From Polyangiaceae bacterium (GTDB taxonomy: Bacteria > Myxococcota_A > Polyangia > HGW-17 > JALWFW01): a stretch of DNA of 36,954 nucleotides. The stretch is taken from the NCBI GenBank assembly GCA_027013865.1, contig JALWFW010000175.1:1-36954 (forward strand), written 5' to 3'. Numbering within the stretch: position 1 is the stretch's first letter; every line of letters starts with the position of its first letter. Positions 23,777 to 33,758 of the stretch are shown here, piece by piece. The translations under genes and the position numbers were made by a program. The notes beneath the pieces are model-generated. The model was not told the origin of the DNA. It worked only from the letters and a program-made list of their open reading frames with translations, and did no database searches.

Positions 23777-26215
23777 ATGACAGAGGCGCAGAAAAGCGGG
23801 GTATCTCCCCGTCTTCCATTATTGCCGTTAAGAAATCAGGTGGTTTTTCCAAACACAGGGGTGTCAATATTGGTTGGCAGGCCTTCCTCGGTATCAGCTT
23901 TGAGTGATGCCCGTGAGGAACATGAGGGGTATCTGATAGTTACTCTTCAGAAGGCTCCGGACATAGATCGTCCCGCACCGGAAGATCTGCACAATACCGG
24001 CACACTGGTTCGCGTGGTTCAGATGGGATCCGCTTCCCGTGGGCCCTATACTGTTCTGCTAGCTGGCTCCCGCAGGGTTCGCATAAGGGAATATGTATCC
24101 TCAGATCCGTTTTTCGAGGTAGAGTACGATTCCATTGAAACACACAACGATATCCCAGAAGAGGAAAAATCCGCCTATCTATCTGAACTCAAAGAACTTT
24201 TTGCACGTTATGTAGAGGCTAGTCAGCACCTTGGAACGGGTCTGAGGCTGCCTACGGAGATTGTCTCAACCGTACTTGACGTGGAAGAACCGGAACGTCT
24301 GGCAGATATCGTGGCAGGCAATTTCAAGCTGCTGGCGCCTAATAAGAAGCAGCATCTCTTAGAGATAGTGAGCCTCAAGGAGCGGTTTGAATATCTACTG
24401 GATCAGCTCGAGACGGCAAGTGACTATGCTGAGCATCAGAATACCGTCAAGAAAGATGAGTCCATCAGGGATCTTCTGATGAACGCCAGGTCTAGGGGTC
24501 CTGCAGTAGATATTCCTGCTGCAGGTTCTGAGGAGAAGAACGAGCTGGATGAGCTGGAAGAGGAGATTCGGCAAAAGCCGATGCCTGATGAGGTCAGGGA
24601 GAGAGCCCTGCGCGAGCTTGCCAGGCTGAGGGATATACCGCCGTTCATAGCCGAGGCCTCGATACTCCATAATTATCTGGACTGGCTACTGGCTCTTCCC
24701 TGGCACGAGTATACGGAGGATCAGTGGGACCTCAAGGAGGCTGAGAAGATACTCGATGAGGACCATTATGGACTTCAGAAGGCCAAGGAACGAATACTGG
24801 AGTATCTTGCAGTTCAGTCGCTCTCAGGACGCATACGCGGTCCCATATTGTGTTTTGTAGGTCCTCCAGGAACCGGTAAGACTTCTCTTGCCAAGAGTGT
24901 GGCTCGGGCCTGTGGCCGTAACTTTGTGCGTATTGCACTTGGTGGTGTACGGGATGAGGCAGAGATTCGGGGACACCGCAGAACATACGTAGGAGCCATG
25001 CCCGGCAAGATAATTCAGGCACTGACGAAGGCCAAGAGCTCCAATCCTGTTATGCTGCTGGATGAAATCGACAAACTGGCTTCCAGCTACAGGGGCGATC
25101 CTGCGGCTGCTCTGTTGGAGGTCCTGGATCCAGAGCAGAATTCCACCTTTGTAGATCACTACCTCAACATGGACTACGACCTGTCCAAGGTACTTTTCAT
25201 CACAACGGCCAACTACCTCCATGCAATTCCGGAGCCTTTGAGAGATCGTATGGAAATCATAGAGCTTTCTGGATACACGGAGATAGAGAAGTTAGCCATT
25301 GCAAAGAAGTATCTCATTCCCAAACAGCTGGAGTTCAACGGTCTGACAGAGGGTAAGGTCAGGTTTACATCTGGCGCTCTTGAATCCATAGTTACCAACT
25401 ACACCAGGGAGGCTGGTGTCCGTAATCTGGAGCGACGTATCTCGTCCATCCTGCGTAAAATCGCCAAGAATGTGGTTGAATCGGGGCATAAGGCATCTGA
25501 AGTGGATGTCGTGGTGCGAAAACGTGACCTCCAGCGCTATCTAGGCGTTCCCATACACGGGGATCTGAGCCGGGAACGTGAACCCCAGGTGGGAGTGGTC
25601 AACGGCCTGGCCGTGACCCCTCATGGAGGAGAACTGCTGCGTACAGAGGTTGCCGTTCTTCCTGGAGGCGAGGGGCGTCTTGTACTGACCGGCAAACTTG
25701 GAGAGGTCATGCAGGAGAGTGGCCGTGCTGCGCTTTCATTCGTACGATCCCGTGCCAGAAGCCTTGGGATATGTGCTGATTTTCACCGTCACGTGGATCT
25801 TCATATTCACTTTCCGGTGGGGGCTATTCCCAAGGATGGGCCATCTGCGGGCATAACCATGGCCGTAGGCATGGTATCGGCTCTTACGGGTCTTAAGGTA
25901 CGTAATGATGTGGCCATGACAGGAGAGATAACCTTGCGCGGTCAGGTTCTTCCCATCGGCGGACTGAAATCCAAACTCCTGGCTGCAAAGCGCAACGGGA
26001 TTTTAACGGTTATCATTCCTTCCAAAAACATGAATGATTTAGCGGAGATACCGACTGAGATCACCAAGGGGCTCAATATCGTTCCAGCAGCACACATGGA
26101 CGACGTACTACGGAATGCCCTTGTGCCCGAAGCCCTTGCAACCATTGAACTCCCTACACAACCCGTGGACTGGAAGGAGGAGGTAGGCAGCAGGAATGAA
26201 ACGCAGAAAAGGTAG
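23777..26215 (+). CDS. lon: Lon protease (AAA+ serine protease)
   Basis: The 812-residue LonA-type protease has an N-terminal substrate-binding domain (1-200), the AAA+ module with Walker [10 protein letters not shown] (about 362) and MLLDEIDKL, and the protease domain with the catalytic Ser in [11 protein letters not shown] (about 690) and the Lys in [11 protein letters not shown] (about 734). It lies 6 nt after clpX and its 3' end overlaps pcnB by 20 nt. The weak ribosome-binding site suggests coupling to clpX. Confidence 0.98.
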   Translation: MTEAQKSGVSPRLPLLPLRNQVVFPNTGVSILVGRPSSVSALSDAREEHEGYLIVTLQKAPDIDRPAPEDLHNTGTLVRVVQMGSASRGPYTVLLAGSRRVRIREYVSSDPFFEVEYDSIETHNDIPEEEKSAYLSELKELFARYVEASQHLGTGLRLPTEIVSTVLDVEEPERLADIVAGNFKLLAPNKKQHLLEIVSLKERFEYLLDQLETASDYAEHQNTVKKDESIRDLLMNARSRGPAVDIPAAGSEEKNELDELEEEIRQKPMPDEVRERALRELARLRDIPPFIAEASILHNYLDWLLALPWHEYTEDQWDLKEAEKILDEDHYGLQKAKERILEYLAVQSLSGRIRGPILCFVGPPGTGKTSLAKSVARACGRNFVRIALGGVRDEAEIRGHRRTYVGAMPGKIIQALTKAKSSNPVMLLDEIDKLASSYRGDPAAALLEVLDPEQNSTFVDHYLNMDYDLSKVLFITTANYLHAIPEPLRDRMEIIELSGYTEIEKLAIAKKYLIPKQLEFNGLTEGKVRFTSGALESIVTNYTREAGVRNLERRISSILRKIAKNVVESGHKASEVDVVVRKRDLQRYLGVPIHGDLSREREPQVGVVNGLAVTPHGGELLRTEVAVLPGGEGRLVLTGKLGEVMQESGRAALSFVRSRARSLGICADFHRHVDLHIHFPVGAIPKDGPSAGITMAVGMVSALTGLKVRNDVAMTGEITLRGQVLPIGGLKSKLLAAKRNGILTVIIPSKNMNDLAEIPTEITKGLNIVPAAHMDDVLRNALVPEALATIELPTQPVDWKEEVGSRNETQKR

Positions 26216-28415
26216 CAAAAAGTCTTCCGGAGCCGGTTCCAGAAAACCTGTTGCCACTCTGCCTGTCGAGAAGTTCGATCCGCACGCAGTTGAACTGGTC
26301 AGATGGCTGAATACCAATGGTCATGAAACATATATAGTGGGGGGTAGTGTACGCGATCTGCTGCTGGACAGGACGCCAAAGGACTTTGATGTGGTGACCA
26401 GCGCCAGGCCTTCCACAGTGAAGTCGCTCGTCCCCAACTCAAGGGTTATTGGGCGTAGGTTCAAGCTGGTTCATGTGTATACCTATGATAGGGATTCTGA
26501 TCAGGTCAAAATCATAGAAACTTCCACATTCAGACTTGCGCCGGTATCTTCCGGCTCCCAGTCGGGTGTACTGAAGCATGACAATGTGTTCAGTGACTCA
26601 CCGGAGGATGATGCCCTTCGCCGTGATTTTACTGTCAATGCCTTTTACTACGATGTTGAGACAGGCAATGTGTATGATTTTGCCGGAAATGGAATGGAGG
26701 ATCTGGAGGCCAGGGTTCTGAGAACCATTGGAGATCCTGATATACGCTTCCAGGAGGATCCTGTTCGCATCATGCGCGCTGTCCGGTTTGCTTCCAAGCT
26801 GGGTTTTAGATACGAGGGCAAGACCCTTGAATATATGAAGATGCACGCAAACCTTATTCCTGAGGCTTCGCCGCGCCGCGTCAAAGATGAGGTTTGGAGG
26901 ATGTTCCTTTCCTCGTACGGTGCAAAAGCATTCACCCAGTTTATGGATTTGGACATAATGCAGTTCATTCTTCCTGGGCTATGGGATTTGTGGAAGTATT
27001 TCCGCTGGAACACCATTACCCGTGCCCTGGAAAAGGCCTCTGAGTTACCGAATAGGGTAGTAGACAAGGTCACCCTCACCCCCGTTTTACTTTATCCGGT
27101 TTTGGTGGATGCCCTGGAAAACCATACATACAAGGCCAGCATATCCAAACTGCCAGATAGAAAGAAACTGGCAGCCATTCTGGGAGATTTCGGTTATACG
27201 ACAAAAGAAACAGCAGATGCCCTTCAGTTGCTGGACTTTTTTATTTATATGCGTACAGCAGCGCGACGCCGTGGCCACATAAAATCAGAAGTTTTGAAGT
27301 CAGGACTTTTGCCCAGAGTGTATCTGTCAGAAGCCATATTCCAGTATGCAACAGAAGATATATGGAATCCTGATTTAGCCACTGCAAGAATAAATCAGGT
27401 TAAGCAGAAAGATATTCAGTCGGCACAGCACGAGAAGAACATGGTTTTTAGAATGGTAAAACGTGCTTTGCGGCGTAAACGGGAAATGTATTCTTCTTAT
27501 GTAAAAAAAGAATTTCCGTTTATTTTATCAACAAATATACAGAATATAGACGAAGAGGAAGAAAGTTTACTCAAGTCAAAACATCGGCCAACATTTAAGC
27601 CACAGATAGATATCAGGCCTGCACCATTTGATTTGGAACTCGGATCCACGGATTATTATAGAGATGCTGTTGTATATGACAGCGATTTCAAGAGCTATAA
27701 AAGGGATATTGATTTTTACAGGATAATGGCTCTTTCTTTGGGAGGTCCTGTTCTTGATATGGGTTGTGGGACTGGGCGCTTGATGGCGCGCTGGGTCAAA
27801 GAAGATATCAAGGTGGTTGGAGTAGATTCCAGCGCAAGTATGCTTGAAAAGGCGAGGCAGCGTCTGAATTCGCTGGGCTCTGGACGCAGACCGTTATGGA
27901 AGTTGATTCAGGGAGATATGAAAGATATCAGGTTGAATGAAAAATTTAATCTGGTTGTCTCGGCTTTTAATACAATGATGCATATATATACCAGAGATGA
28001 TATGAAAAGATTTTTGCATACCGTGCATGAGCATCTCATAGAAGGCGGCACATTTATATTCGATATTCTCAATCCTAATTTTGAATGGCTCATGCAGAGT
28101 CCTGATCGTAGATGGGGAATTAAACGGTTTAAACATCCTGTTTATCATGAGTGGTATTATTATTCTAGCAATCATTATTATGATGCAGAGTCTCAGATAG
28201 TATATATTCATATCTATCATGAACCTGAGCATCCTTCAGATGATTTACCTGCAAATGTTTTCAGATTTGCACAACGACTTTATTTCCCTCAGGAGATGAT
28301 GGAGCTTCTCGAGGGAGCGGGCTTCCGTATAGAGGGTCTGTTCGGACATTTTGATTCCCGTGAACTAACAGTGGATGCTCCTTGCCAGGTGTATGTTGTA
28401 ACGCCTTCCTCCTAA
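26196..28415 (+). CDS. pcnB: Poly(A) polymerase I family nucleotidyltransferase fused to a SAM methyltransferase
   Basis: The 739-residue protein joins two enzymes. The N-terminal part is a class II poly(A) polymerase/CCA-type nucleotidyltransferase, with IVGGSVRDLL (residues 47-56), the metal-binding DFD (63-65), and RRDFTVNAFYYD and EDPVRIMRAVRFASKLGF further on, which fit PcnB rather than Cca. Its basic C-terminal arm ends near 440. An acidic linker leads to a class I methyltransferase (about 480-739) with motif I VLDMGCGTGR near 518-527 and the acidic residue in VVGVDSSASML. PcnB tags RNA 3' ends for decay. The role of the added domain is unknown. The start overlaps lon by 20 nt. The 3' half is AT-richer than the 5' half. 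Confidence 0.9.
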   Translation: MKRRKGSKKSSGAGSRKPVATLPVEKFDPHAVELVRWLNTNGHETYIVGGSVRDLLLDRTPKDFDVVTSARPSTVKSLVPNSRVIGRRFKLVHVYTYDRDSDQVKIIETSTFRLAPVSSGSQSGVLKHDNVFSDSPEDDALRRDFTVNAFYYDVETGNVYDFAGNGMEDLEARVLRTIGDPDIRFQEDPVRIMRAVRFASKLGFRYEGKTLEYMKMHANLIPEASPRRVKDEVWRMFLSSYGAKAFTQFMDLDIMQFILPGLWDLWKYFRWNTITRALEKASELPNRVVDKVTLTPVLLYPVLVDALENHTYKASISKLPDRKKLAAILGDFGYTTKETADALQLLDFFIYMRTAARRRGHIKSEVLKSGLLPRVYLSEAIFQYATEDIWNPDLATARINQVKQKDIQSAQHEKNMVFRMVKRALRRKREMYSSYVKKEFPFILSTNIQNIDEEEESLLKSKHRPTFKPQIDIRPAPFDLELGSTDYYRDAVVYDSDFKSYKRDIDFYRIMALSLGGPVLDMGCGTGRLMARWVKEDIKVVGVDSSASMLEKARQRLNSLGSGRRPLWKLIQGDMKDIRLNEKFNLVVSAFNTMMHIYTRDDMKRFLHTVHEHLIEGGTFIFDILNPNFEWLMQSPDRRWGIKRFKHPVYHEWYYYSSNHYYDAESQIVYIHIYHEPEHPSDDLPANVFRFAQRLYFPQEMMELLEGAGFRIEGLFGHFDSRELTVDAPCQVYVVTPSS

Positions 28416-28722
28416 TTTTACTAAATACACAATACCAGGCACTCCAACACTGTTTGTGGAGTTTAAGGTATCTAACACTTCTTTTGCCTATAACAGTTGT
28501 TACATTTTGAAGGTTACTTCCAAGGGGGCTGTCTGTAAAAATATGTGTTTCACGTGAAACAATCCCCATCTGAAAACGCAGATTTTTGTCCTAAGGTGTT
28601 TGAGTTTAGGGGCATTTGGGGCCGGGACTCTATTTGCTGAAGCCCTTGTCATTGATGTCATGTTTCCTTGCAAAGAAAGATTGAACACTTAAAAATCAGT
28701 CCATCACGGAGGGATTCACAAA
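28416..28722. other. Intergenic region with the first parS site
   Basis: This 307-bp gap has a 6-bp hairpin (ACTCCA / TGGAGT, about 28440-28462), the parS palindrome at 28546-28561, and a small ATCTG/CAGAT stem followed by a short T-run near 28585. It also holds the GGAGG of the next gene. I see no ORF. Confidence 0.5.
28546..28561. promoter_or_regulatory. parS: parS site 1 (ParB-binding centromere palindrome)
   Basis: TGTTTCACGTGAAACA is a perfect 16-bp palindrome and equals the canonical bacterial parS consensus. ParB loads here and spreads as a CTP-dependent clamp, which ParA and SMC use for chromosome segregation. It lies in a non-coding gap, and two identical sites follow within 2.6 kb. 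Confidence 0.93.
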
Positions 28723-29919
28723 ATGCCTGGTACACCAAATATAATGCATATATCTCCCAAAGAGTTTATAGAGATGACCTTTAAGCTTGGAAGGATTCTG
28801 TATGAAGCCGGTATACGCCCCAAGCACACAATTTCTGTTTGGCGTGGTGGAACGCCGGTTGGCCTGGGTGTAGATGCATTTTATAGGATGCGTGGCTTTT
28901 TTATGAATCATACAACCATAGCAACAGAATCCTATAGAGGTATCAATCAGCAAGGAGAGGTTATAGTAAAAGGTCTTGAACATGTCATAAAGGTTGTTTG
29001 TCCGGAAGATGATTTGCTTATAATTGATGATGTATATGAAAGTGGTCATACCATTGAAGCTATTGTAACAGCACTGAGAAGAGGTGCTCGTGCCAACATG
29101 CCCCGTAATATTTATGTGGCAACACTTCAATATAAACCTCATAAAGTAGACTACAAAGAATTCCCGGTCTATTACGTGGAGAAGATAGGAGACGTGTGGA
29201 TTGATTATCCGCATGAGCTTTCGGATCTTGTTGCACCTGATGGCGATGATTCTCTTGTCAAAAAGAAGGATGAAGCAGTCTGGAAGCTTTTACATGATGA
29301 GGTCAAAGCGCCCGGACAGATAAAAAAGTTTAATGATTTCAACTACTTATACCTAGATGATATCCGAAGGGATGCCGTAAAACTCGGTCTGCTTGTGGCA
29401 AGGGAACATAAGTTTTTCCCAGATTTTCTGATAGCTTTGTGGCCTGGTGGTGTCAACGCTGGTTTGGCAGTTCATGAGGTGTATAAATACCTTTATAAGA
29501 TGGGTGAGGTTCCCATGGCTCCAGACCATGTTAGCATCAATACCACCCGTACACATCTTACCTATAAAAGCAATATCATAGGTGTCCGTTACCTTGAGGA
29601 GCGCATAGAGAGACATCATAAAATTCTACTTATCGATACGGCCTTTAAGTCCGGTCGGATTATGACTGATGTAATTGCAAAACTGAAAGAATCCTTGCGA
29701 CGTAATTTGAGTCTGGGCAATGTTAAGGTTGCGACGGTTTACTATAATCCAGAAGATGACTCTACGTGGAGAATGAAGCCTATAGTTACGAGGCCTGATT
29801 TCTATGCCTGTCTTACAGATAGAACTCTTGTATATCCCCAAAATATATACAGATTGCCTTCTCCGCACAGGGATCTTAGGAAACTCCATCCTGAGTTGTG
29901 GGATATAATATATGGGTGA
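28723..29919 (+). CDS. Tandem phosphoribosyltransferase-domain protein (second domain degenerate)
   Basis: The 398-residue protein has two type I phosphoribosyltransferase-like halves. The first half (1-195) keeps the active features: RGG at 41-43, the PRPP-binding motif LLIIDDVYESGHT at 98-110, and DVWIDYP at 157-163, like the base-stacking W of xanthine/guanine enzymes. The second half (205-398) follows the same plan but reads PGG at 241-243, LLIDTAFKSG at 302-311 and DRTLVYP. It has lost the acidic pair and the W, so it is probably inactive or regulatory. It would salvage a purine-like base using PRPP, but the substrate is unknown. GGAGG lies about 11 nt before the ATG. parS sites lie on both sides. 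Confidence 0.8.
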   Translation: MPGTPNIMHISPKEFIEMTFKLGRILYEAGIRPKHTISVWRGGTPVGLGVDAFYRMRGFFMNHTTIATESYRGINQQGEVIVKGLEHVIKVVCPEDDLLIIDDVYESGHTIEAIVTALRRGARANMPRNIYVATLQYKPHKVDYKEFPVYYVEKIGDVWIDYPHELSDLVAPDGDDSLVKKKDEAVWKLLHDEVKAPGQIKKFNDFNYLYLDDIRRDAVKLGLLVAREHKFFPDFLIALWPGGVNAGLAVHEVYKYLYKMGEVPMAPDHVSINTTRTHLTYKSNIIGVRYLEERIERHHKILLIDTAFKSGRIMTDVIAKLKESLRRNLSLGNVKVATVYYNPEDDSTWRMKPIVTRPDFYACLTDRTLVYPQNIYRLPSPHRDLRKLHPELWDIIYG

Positions 29920-30182
29920 AATCTAACGTGATTTTCGATGTAACAAAAATTATCCACTGTGAAATGGCAAAATGTTACCCAAAGGTTTTTGAGTTGGAGA
30001 ATACACGGTTCCGGTTGGTTGTTTTTATGCCCCCTTCGCTGGGGAGATTGTTTCACGTGAAACAATTTGCGGCGCACAAAATCAGGACTATCAACAGGAG
30101 GAGGACCGTCGCTTTTTGTATGATTAAAGCCCTGGGTTTTGATTCCTGCTAGTCTGTAAAGAGTGGGAGAAAAAAAGGTAAA
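29920..30182. other. Intergenic region with the second parS site
   Basis: This 263-bp gap contains parS site 2 (30049-30064), directly preceded by a small CCCC/GGGG hairpin. It also has one word close to a DnaA box (TTATCCACT at 29950-29958, 8 of 9). I see no gene. Confidence 0.5.
30049..30064. promoter_or_regulatory. parS: parS site 2 (ParB-binding centromere palindrome)
   Basis: TGTTTCACGTGAAACA, a perfect parS, lies about 1.5 kb from site 1 and 1.1 kb from site 3. Confidence 0.93.
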
Positions 30183-31019
30183 ATGGTAAAAAAGAGGCCA
30201 ACAATGAGCTTTTATAAAAAATTCAAGCTACTGTTCATCTTGATATTCGTTGTTTTTAGTGCTTGTTCGGGCAGGAAATCTACATCTCCAAAACATGACT
30301 TCAGCAAACAACTTTTTCCTGAAGATAACTCATATGAACAGGCTTTATCGGCTACCCTGACCATAAAAGATAAGATATGGGCTGTAGGGACGGATAAAAA
30401 GAAAGTGGACAGCGTAACACTGCGTCTCAGTGGGAAAAGAATAAAGAAAGGGCATACGATAGAGGATATTTTTTCCGAATTGGACCCTGTAGAGGGTACG
30501 CCCTCATTTCGTCTCCTGGCGGCAAATATAAGAAATATCCACGTTATCATGCAGGACGGAATTCCGGTTATGGTAAGAGTTAGGGGACGGGATCCGTTCA
30601 AGTTAAAGGAAGTATTGCGAGATACTTATGGGTTGATAAGTGCGTATCCTCCTAAGGGAGTAAAGATAAAAAAAGGATCCCGGTGGGGAAATGTGAAAGA
30701 AAATCTTGATACGGAGCAGGATGCCGGCAAAACAGTGTACTTTGCGAAAATACAAAGAGAAATACGTGCCGTTGATGGCCCTGAGTTAATAGTATTAAGC
30801 AGGATTTCTTCATCCAGAAAGTCGCCTGTGAGTTCCAAGGGCTTTAATCTGGTTGGCACCAGTAAGGGTATCGGCACCAGTCTTATTAATATGCAGACGG
30901 GTAAATGGAGAGCAGCAAAAGCGGAATATACTTTTGTTGTGACGGCTTCAAAGCGTATCAATGGGGTTGATACAACGTGGGTTTTCAAAGAAGAGATCGT
31001 CCTGAATCTAAAATTCTGA
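30183..31019 (+). CDS. Lipoprotein of unknown function
   Basis: The 278-residue predicted lipoprotein has a basic N-terminus, a hydrophobic segment (about 14-25) and the lipobox FSAC with Cys28. The rest is soluble and basic (pairs of Lys/Arg throughout) with no motif I know. Two starts are possible: ATG 30183 with AAGG close by, or the internal ATG 30204 (MSFYKKFKLL) with AGAGG 6 nt before it. The latter gives a more standard signal peptide. It stands alone between parS sites 2 and 3. Confidence 0.75.
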   Translation: MVKKRPTMSFYKKFKLLFILIFVVFSACSGRKSTSPKHDFSKQLFPEDNSYEQALSATLTIKDKIWAVGTDKKKVDSVTLRLSGKRIKKGHTIEDIFSELDPVEGTPSFRLLAANIRNIHVIMQDGIPVMVRVRGRDPFKLKEVLRDTYGLISAYPPKGVKIKKGSRWGNVKENLDTEQDAGKTVYFAKIQREIRAVDGPELIVLSRISSSRKSPVSSKGFNLVGTSKGIGTSLINMQTGKWRAAKAEYTFVVTASKRINGVDTTWVFKEEIVLNLKF

Positions 31020-31242
31020 AGTTTCCCTAAACGGCTGTGCTCTTTGCCATCTCATAAGACCTATAATCCCTCTTGTAGCGAAAAATTCATTTTGTAGTTT
31101 TTAGGGCCGTGAATGTTTCACGTGAAACATTTACAGGTACCCTCAATAGCGCTAGGTGTCAGAAATTGAAAAAGTTTTATTCCTTGAATGGAGATGAAGT
31201 GGGGGTTATAGAATGGCTCTGAATAGTGAAAAGGTGATAATT
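31020..31242. other. Intergenic region with the third parS site
   Basis: This is the gap between the lipoprotein gene and mutS2 and contains parS site 3 (31114-31129). Apart from an alternative upstream start for mutS2 (31213), no other feature is seen. Confidence 0.45.
31114..31129. promoter_or_regulatory. parS: parS site 3 (ParB-binding centromere palindrome)
   Basis: TGTTTCACGTGAAACA, the third perfect copy, here extended by one more symmetric pair (A before and T after). Confidence 0.93.
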
Positions 31243-33618
31243 ATGATTTTTGATAAACGGACAGCCAAAAGTCTTGAATGGGATATGTTGGTAGAGGAGT
31301 GGAGAAAAAGGTGTCATACGTCAGGTGGAGCTGTTGCCGTAACAAATCTGGCTTTATACCAGGAATGGTCCGAAGCCGATGAGCGTCTTCAGATGATAGA
31401 GGAGTTAAGAAAACTCAAAAGAGAGGGCAGGGGGATATACATATCTGATATACCTGAGATGGAAGATATCCTATCAGTGATAGAAAAAGGCGGATATCTC
31501 AAAGCTAAGGATCTTTCTAAAATCATATTGCATTTGAGAAATGTCAAAGACGTTCAAAAACAGGTGGATGAAAAAGAAACACCCGTTTTAAGCAGGCGTT
31601 TTGGTGGTTTGGAGTCAATGGGCTATCTTTTGTCAATGCTGGATGCCTCTGTTGATGAGGAGGGGAATGTCAGGTCTGATGCCAGCCCTTCACTGTATGG
31701 TCTTAGAAAAAGATTACAGGAATTGCGGAATGAGACGGTGAAGAAACTGGAAAATATGATGCAAAGTAGCTCGGTAGCGCCGTATCTGCAGGATGATTTT
31801 TATACAGTCAGAGAAGAAAGGTATGTAATTCCTGTAAAGTCCGAATTTCGTTCGCAGGTGCCCGGAATGATTCACGGGATTTCCTCATCAGGGCAGACCG
31901 TATATATCGAACCATTTGCTTTGGTGGATCTAAACAGCAGGATAAGGGAGATAAGGCTGGATATAGAGCTTGAAGAGCTCCGCATATTAAGTGATCTCGG
32001 AGATGCTGTGAGTGATGAGCTCTCTAAGTTGAAACGTAACATGTCCCTGATGAGTGAGCTTGATGCTTGGCTAGCAGCAGCACAGCTGGCGGATGATTTG
32101 TCATTGGAACCGTGGATATTTGGTAACAAGTTGGCACTTCGCAGGGTTAGACATCCGGTTTTATTGGCTATGGGCAGGAATGTGGTTCCGAATGATGTTA
32201 TATTGGAACCTAAAAAAATACTTCTTGTTACGGGCCCGAATGCAGGAGGTAAGACCATCCTGCTTAAAACCATAGGTTTGAGTATAGCCATGGCCTCAGT
32301 GGGACTTCCGGTGCTTGCGAAAGATAGTGAAATCCCTAGATATGAGCGTTTACATGCGATGATCGGAGATGCCCAGGATATTACAGATCACAAGAGTACG
32401 TTTTCAGGGCATATAGAATGGTTAAAACATATAATTGAAGGTGTCAAATCTCGCGATCTCGTACTCATCGATGAACTGGCTTCTGGCACAGATCCTGCAC
32501 AGGGTGCTGCCTTGGCTCAGGCTATCCTAGAGTTTTTGGGGGATAGGCATGCACAGGTGGTTGCCACGACACACTATTCTGTTTTAAAGGCGTTAGCTCT
32601 TACGGATAGCCGTTTTGCCAATGCTTCCATAGGTGGGACTGGGATTCAGCCAGATTATAAACTGGTATTTGGTGTGCCTGGTGTATCCTCTGGTATAAAC
32701 TTGGCCAGACGATTAGGGCTCCCTGAAAAAATTATAAAGCGTGCAGAAAGTATATTTCGTGAAGGAGATAGGGGGTTGGATGAGCTTTTCAGACAGCTCA
32801 GAGAGCGGGAGGCCTTTCTCAAAGAACAGGAAGAGCAATTGGCGGCGTCTTTGTCAGAAGTGGAGGAACTAAAGAGTATCCTCCAGAGGGAAAAAAAGGT
32901 TATAGAGCGACAACGTATTGAAATTATTGAAGAAAAACGCGACGAGACCATGAAGGAGCTGGACCGTCTGAAAGAAATGATCGCTGTTTTGCAGACGAGA
33001 GCAAAAAGAAGCAAAAAGTCTGGTCGCGAGACAAGATCTAGTGATCTGAAACAGTCTGTGGAGCGCATAACTGGAAGAATAAGGGATCTGGAGCGCTCAA
33101 TCACAAAAGAGCCTGAACTGAAAGTTGGAGCTAAGGTCCGATCACTGTCCTTGGGCAGAGAAGTAGAGGTACTCGAGATTAGAGGCAATAGAGTAAAAGT
33201 TCGTTCTGGCGCGTTGTTTGTAGAACTTGGGAAAGATGATCTCAGAAGTATGGTAATTCCTGAAGAGGACAAGAGAGAACACACCGAGCGGACATCTCGA
33301 AGACCAAGTGGAAAAGTGAAACCTGGCATATCTACAGATGCTACAGATGGCCCCACGGATGTTCACATTATGAAGCCGTCTACGACATTGGATTTACGTG
33401 GACGAAGAGTTGATGATGGCCTAGAGGTGTTGGAAAAATTTATAGATCAGATGATGATGAAAGGGGAATCTTCTTTCACGGTCATACACGGATACGGGTC
33501 CGGAGCCATGATGAAGGCAGTAAGAGATTACCTAAAGAAGTCACCATATATAGCCTCATTCCGTCCTGGCCAAAAAGGGGAAGGTGGTGATGGAGTTACA
33601 GTAGCCTTTTGCGTATAA
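31243..33618 (+). CDS. mutS2: MutS2 family ATPase/endonuclease (ribosome rescue, anti-recombination)
   Basis: The 791-residue MutS2 starts MIFDKRTAKSLEW, the usual N-terminal pattern of the family. AAGGTG lies 6 nt before ATG 31243. An in-frame ATG ten codons upstream (31213) is possible but less typical. It lacks the MutS mismatch-reading domain. The ATPase has Walker A GPNAGGKT (about 331-338) and Walker B LVLIDELASGTDP. A long coiled coil (about 520-620), a KOW-like segment and a C-terminal Smr nuclease domain follow, with LDLRG (about 716) and HGYGSG (about 748). Known members split collided ribosomes or limit recombination. Confidence 0.95.
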   Translation: MIFDKRTAKSLEWDMLVEEWRKRCHTSGGAVAVTNLALYQEWSEADERLQMIEELRKLKREGRGIYISDIPEMEDILSVIEKGGYLKAKDLSKIILHLRNVKDVQKQVDEKETPVLSRRFGGLESMGYLLSMLDASVDEEGNVRSDASPSLYGLRKRLQELRNETVKKLENMMQSSSVAPYLQDDFYTVREERYVIPVKSEFRSQVPGMIHGISSSGQTVYIEPFALVDLNSRIREIRLDIELEELRILSDLGDAVSDELSKLKRNMSLMSELDAWLAAAQLADDLSLEPWIFGNKLALRRVRHPVLLAMGRNVVPNDVILEPKKILLVTGPNAGGKTILLKTIGLSIAMASVGLPVLAKDSEIPRYERLHAMIGDAQDITDHKSTFSGHIEWLKHIIEGVKSRDLVLIDELASGTDPAQGAALAQAILEFLGDRHAQVVATTHYSVLKALALTDSRFANASIGGTGIQPDYKLVFGVPGVSSGINLARRLGLPEKIIKRAESIFREGDRGLDELFRQLREREAFLKEQEEQLAASLSEVEELKSILQREKKVIERQRIEIIEEKRDETMKELDRLKEMIAVLQTRAKRSKKSGRETRSSDLKQSVERITGRIRDLERSITKEPELKVGAKVRSLSLGREVEVLEIRGNRVKVRSGALFVELGKDDLRSMVIPEEDKREHTERTSRRPSGKVKPGISTDATDGPTDVHIMKPSTTLDLRGRRVDDGLEVLEKFIDQMMMKGESSFTVIHGYGSGAMMKAVRDYLKKSPYIASFRPGQKGEGGDGVTVAFCV

Positions 33619-33758
33619 AGAGAAACTTGTTTTATTAAAATTGAATGAAGTTAGGGTTATTGTGGTGTACGAATGTTTGTATGCCGATTTTATTTTAGTT
33701 GTGAAATTGTTGTAATTTTGTGTGATGGGGTGCAGAGGCTTTATTTACAGTCAGAGGT
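33619..33758. other. Short gap between convergent genes
   Basis: These 140 AT-rich bases separate the ends of mutS2 and the kinase gene. No hairpin-plus-T-run terminator is visible. Confidence 0.4.

Noticed and set aside
29950-29958. DnaA-box-like word TTATCCACT near parS 2
   Set aside because: A single near match is expected by chance. No cluster of boxes or DNA-unwinding region is seen, so I do not call an origin.
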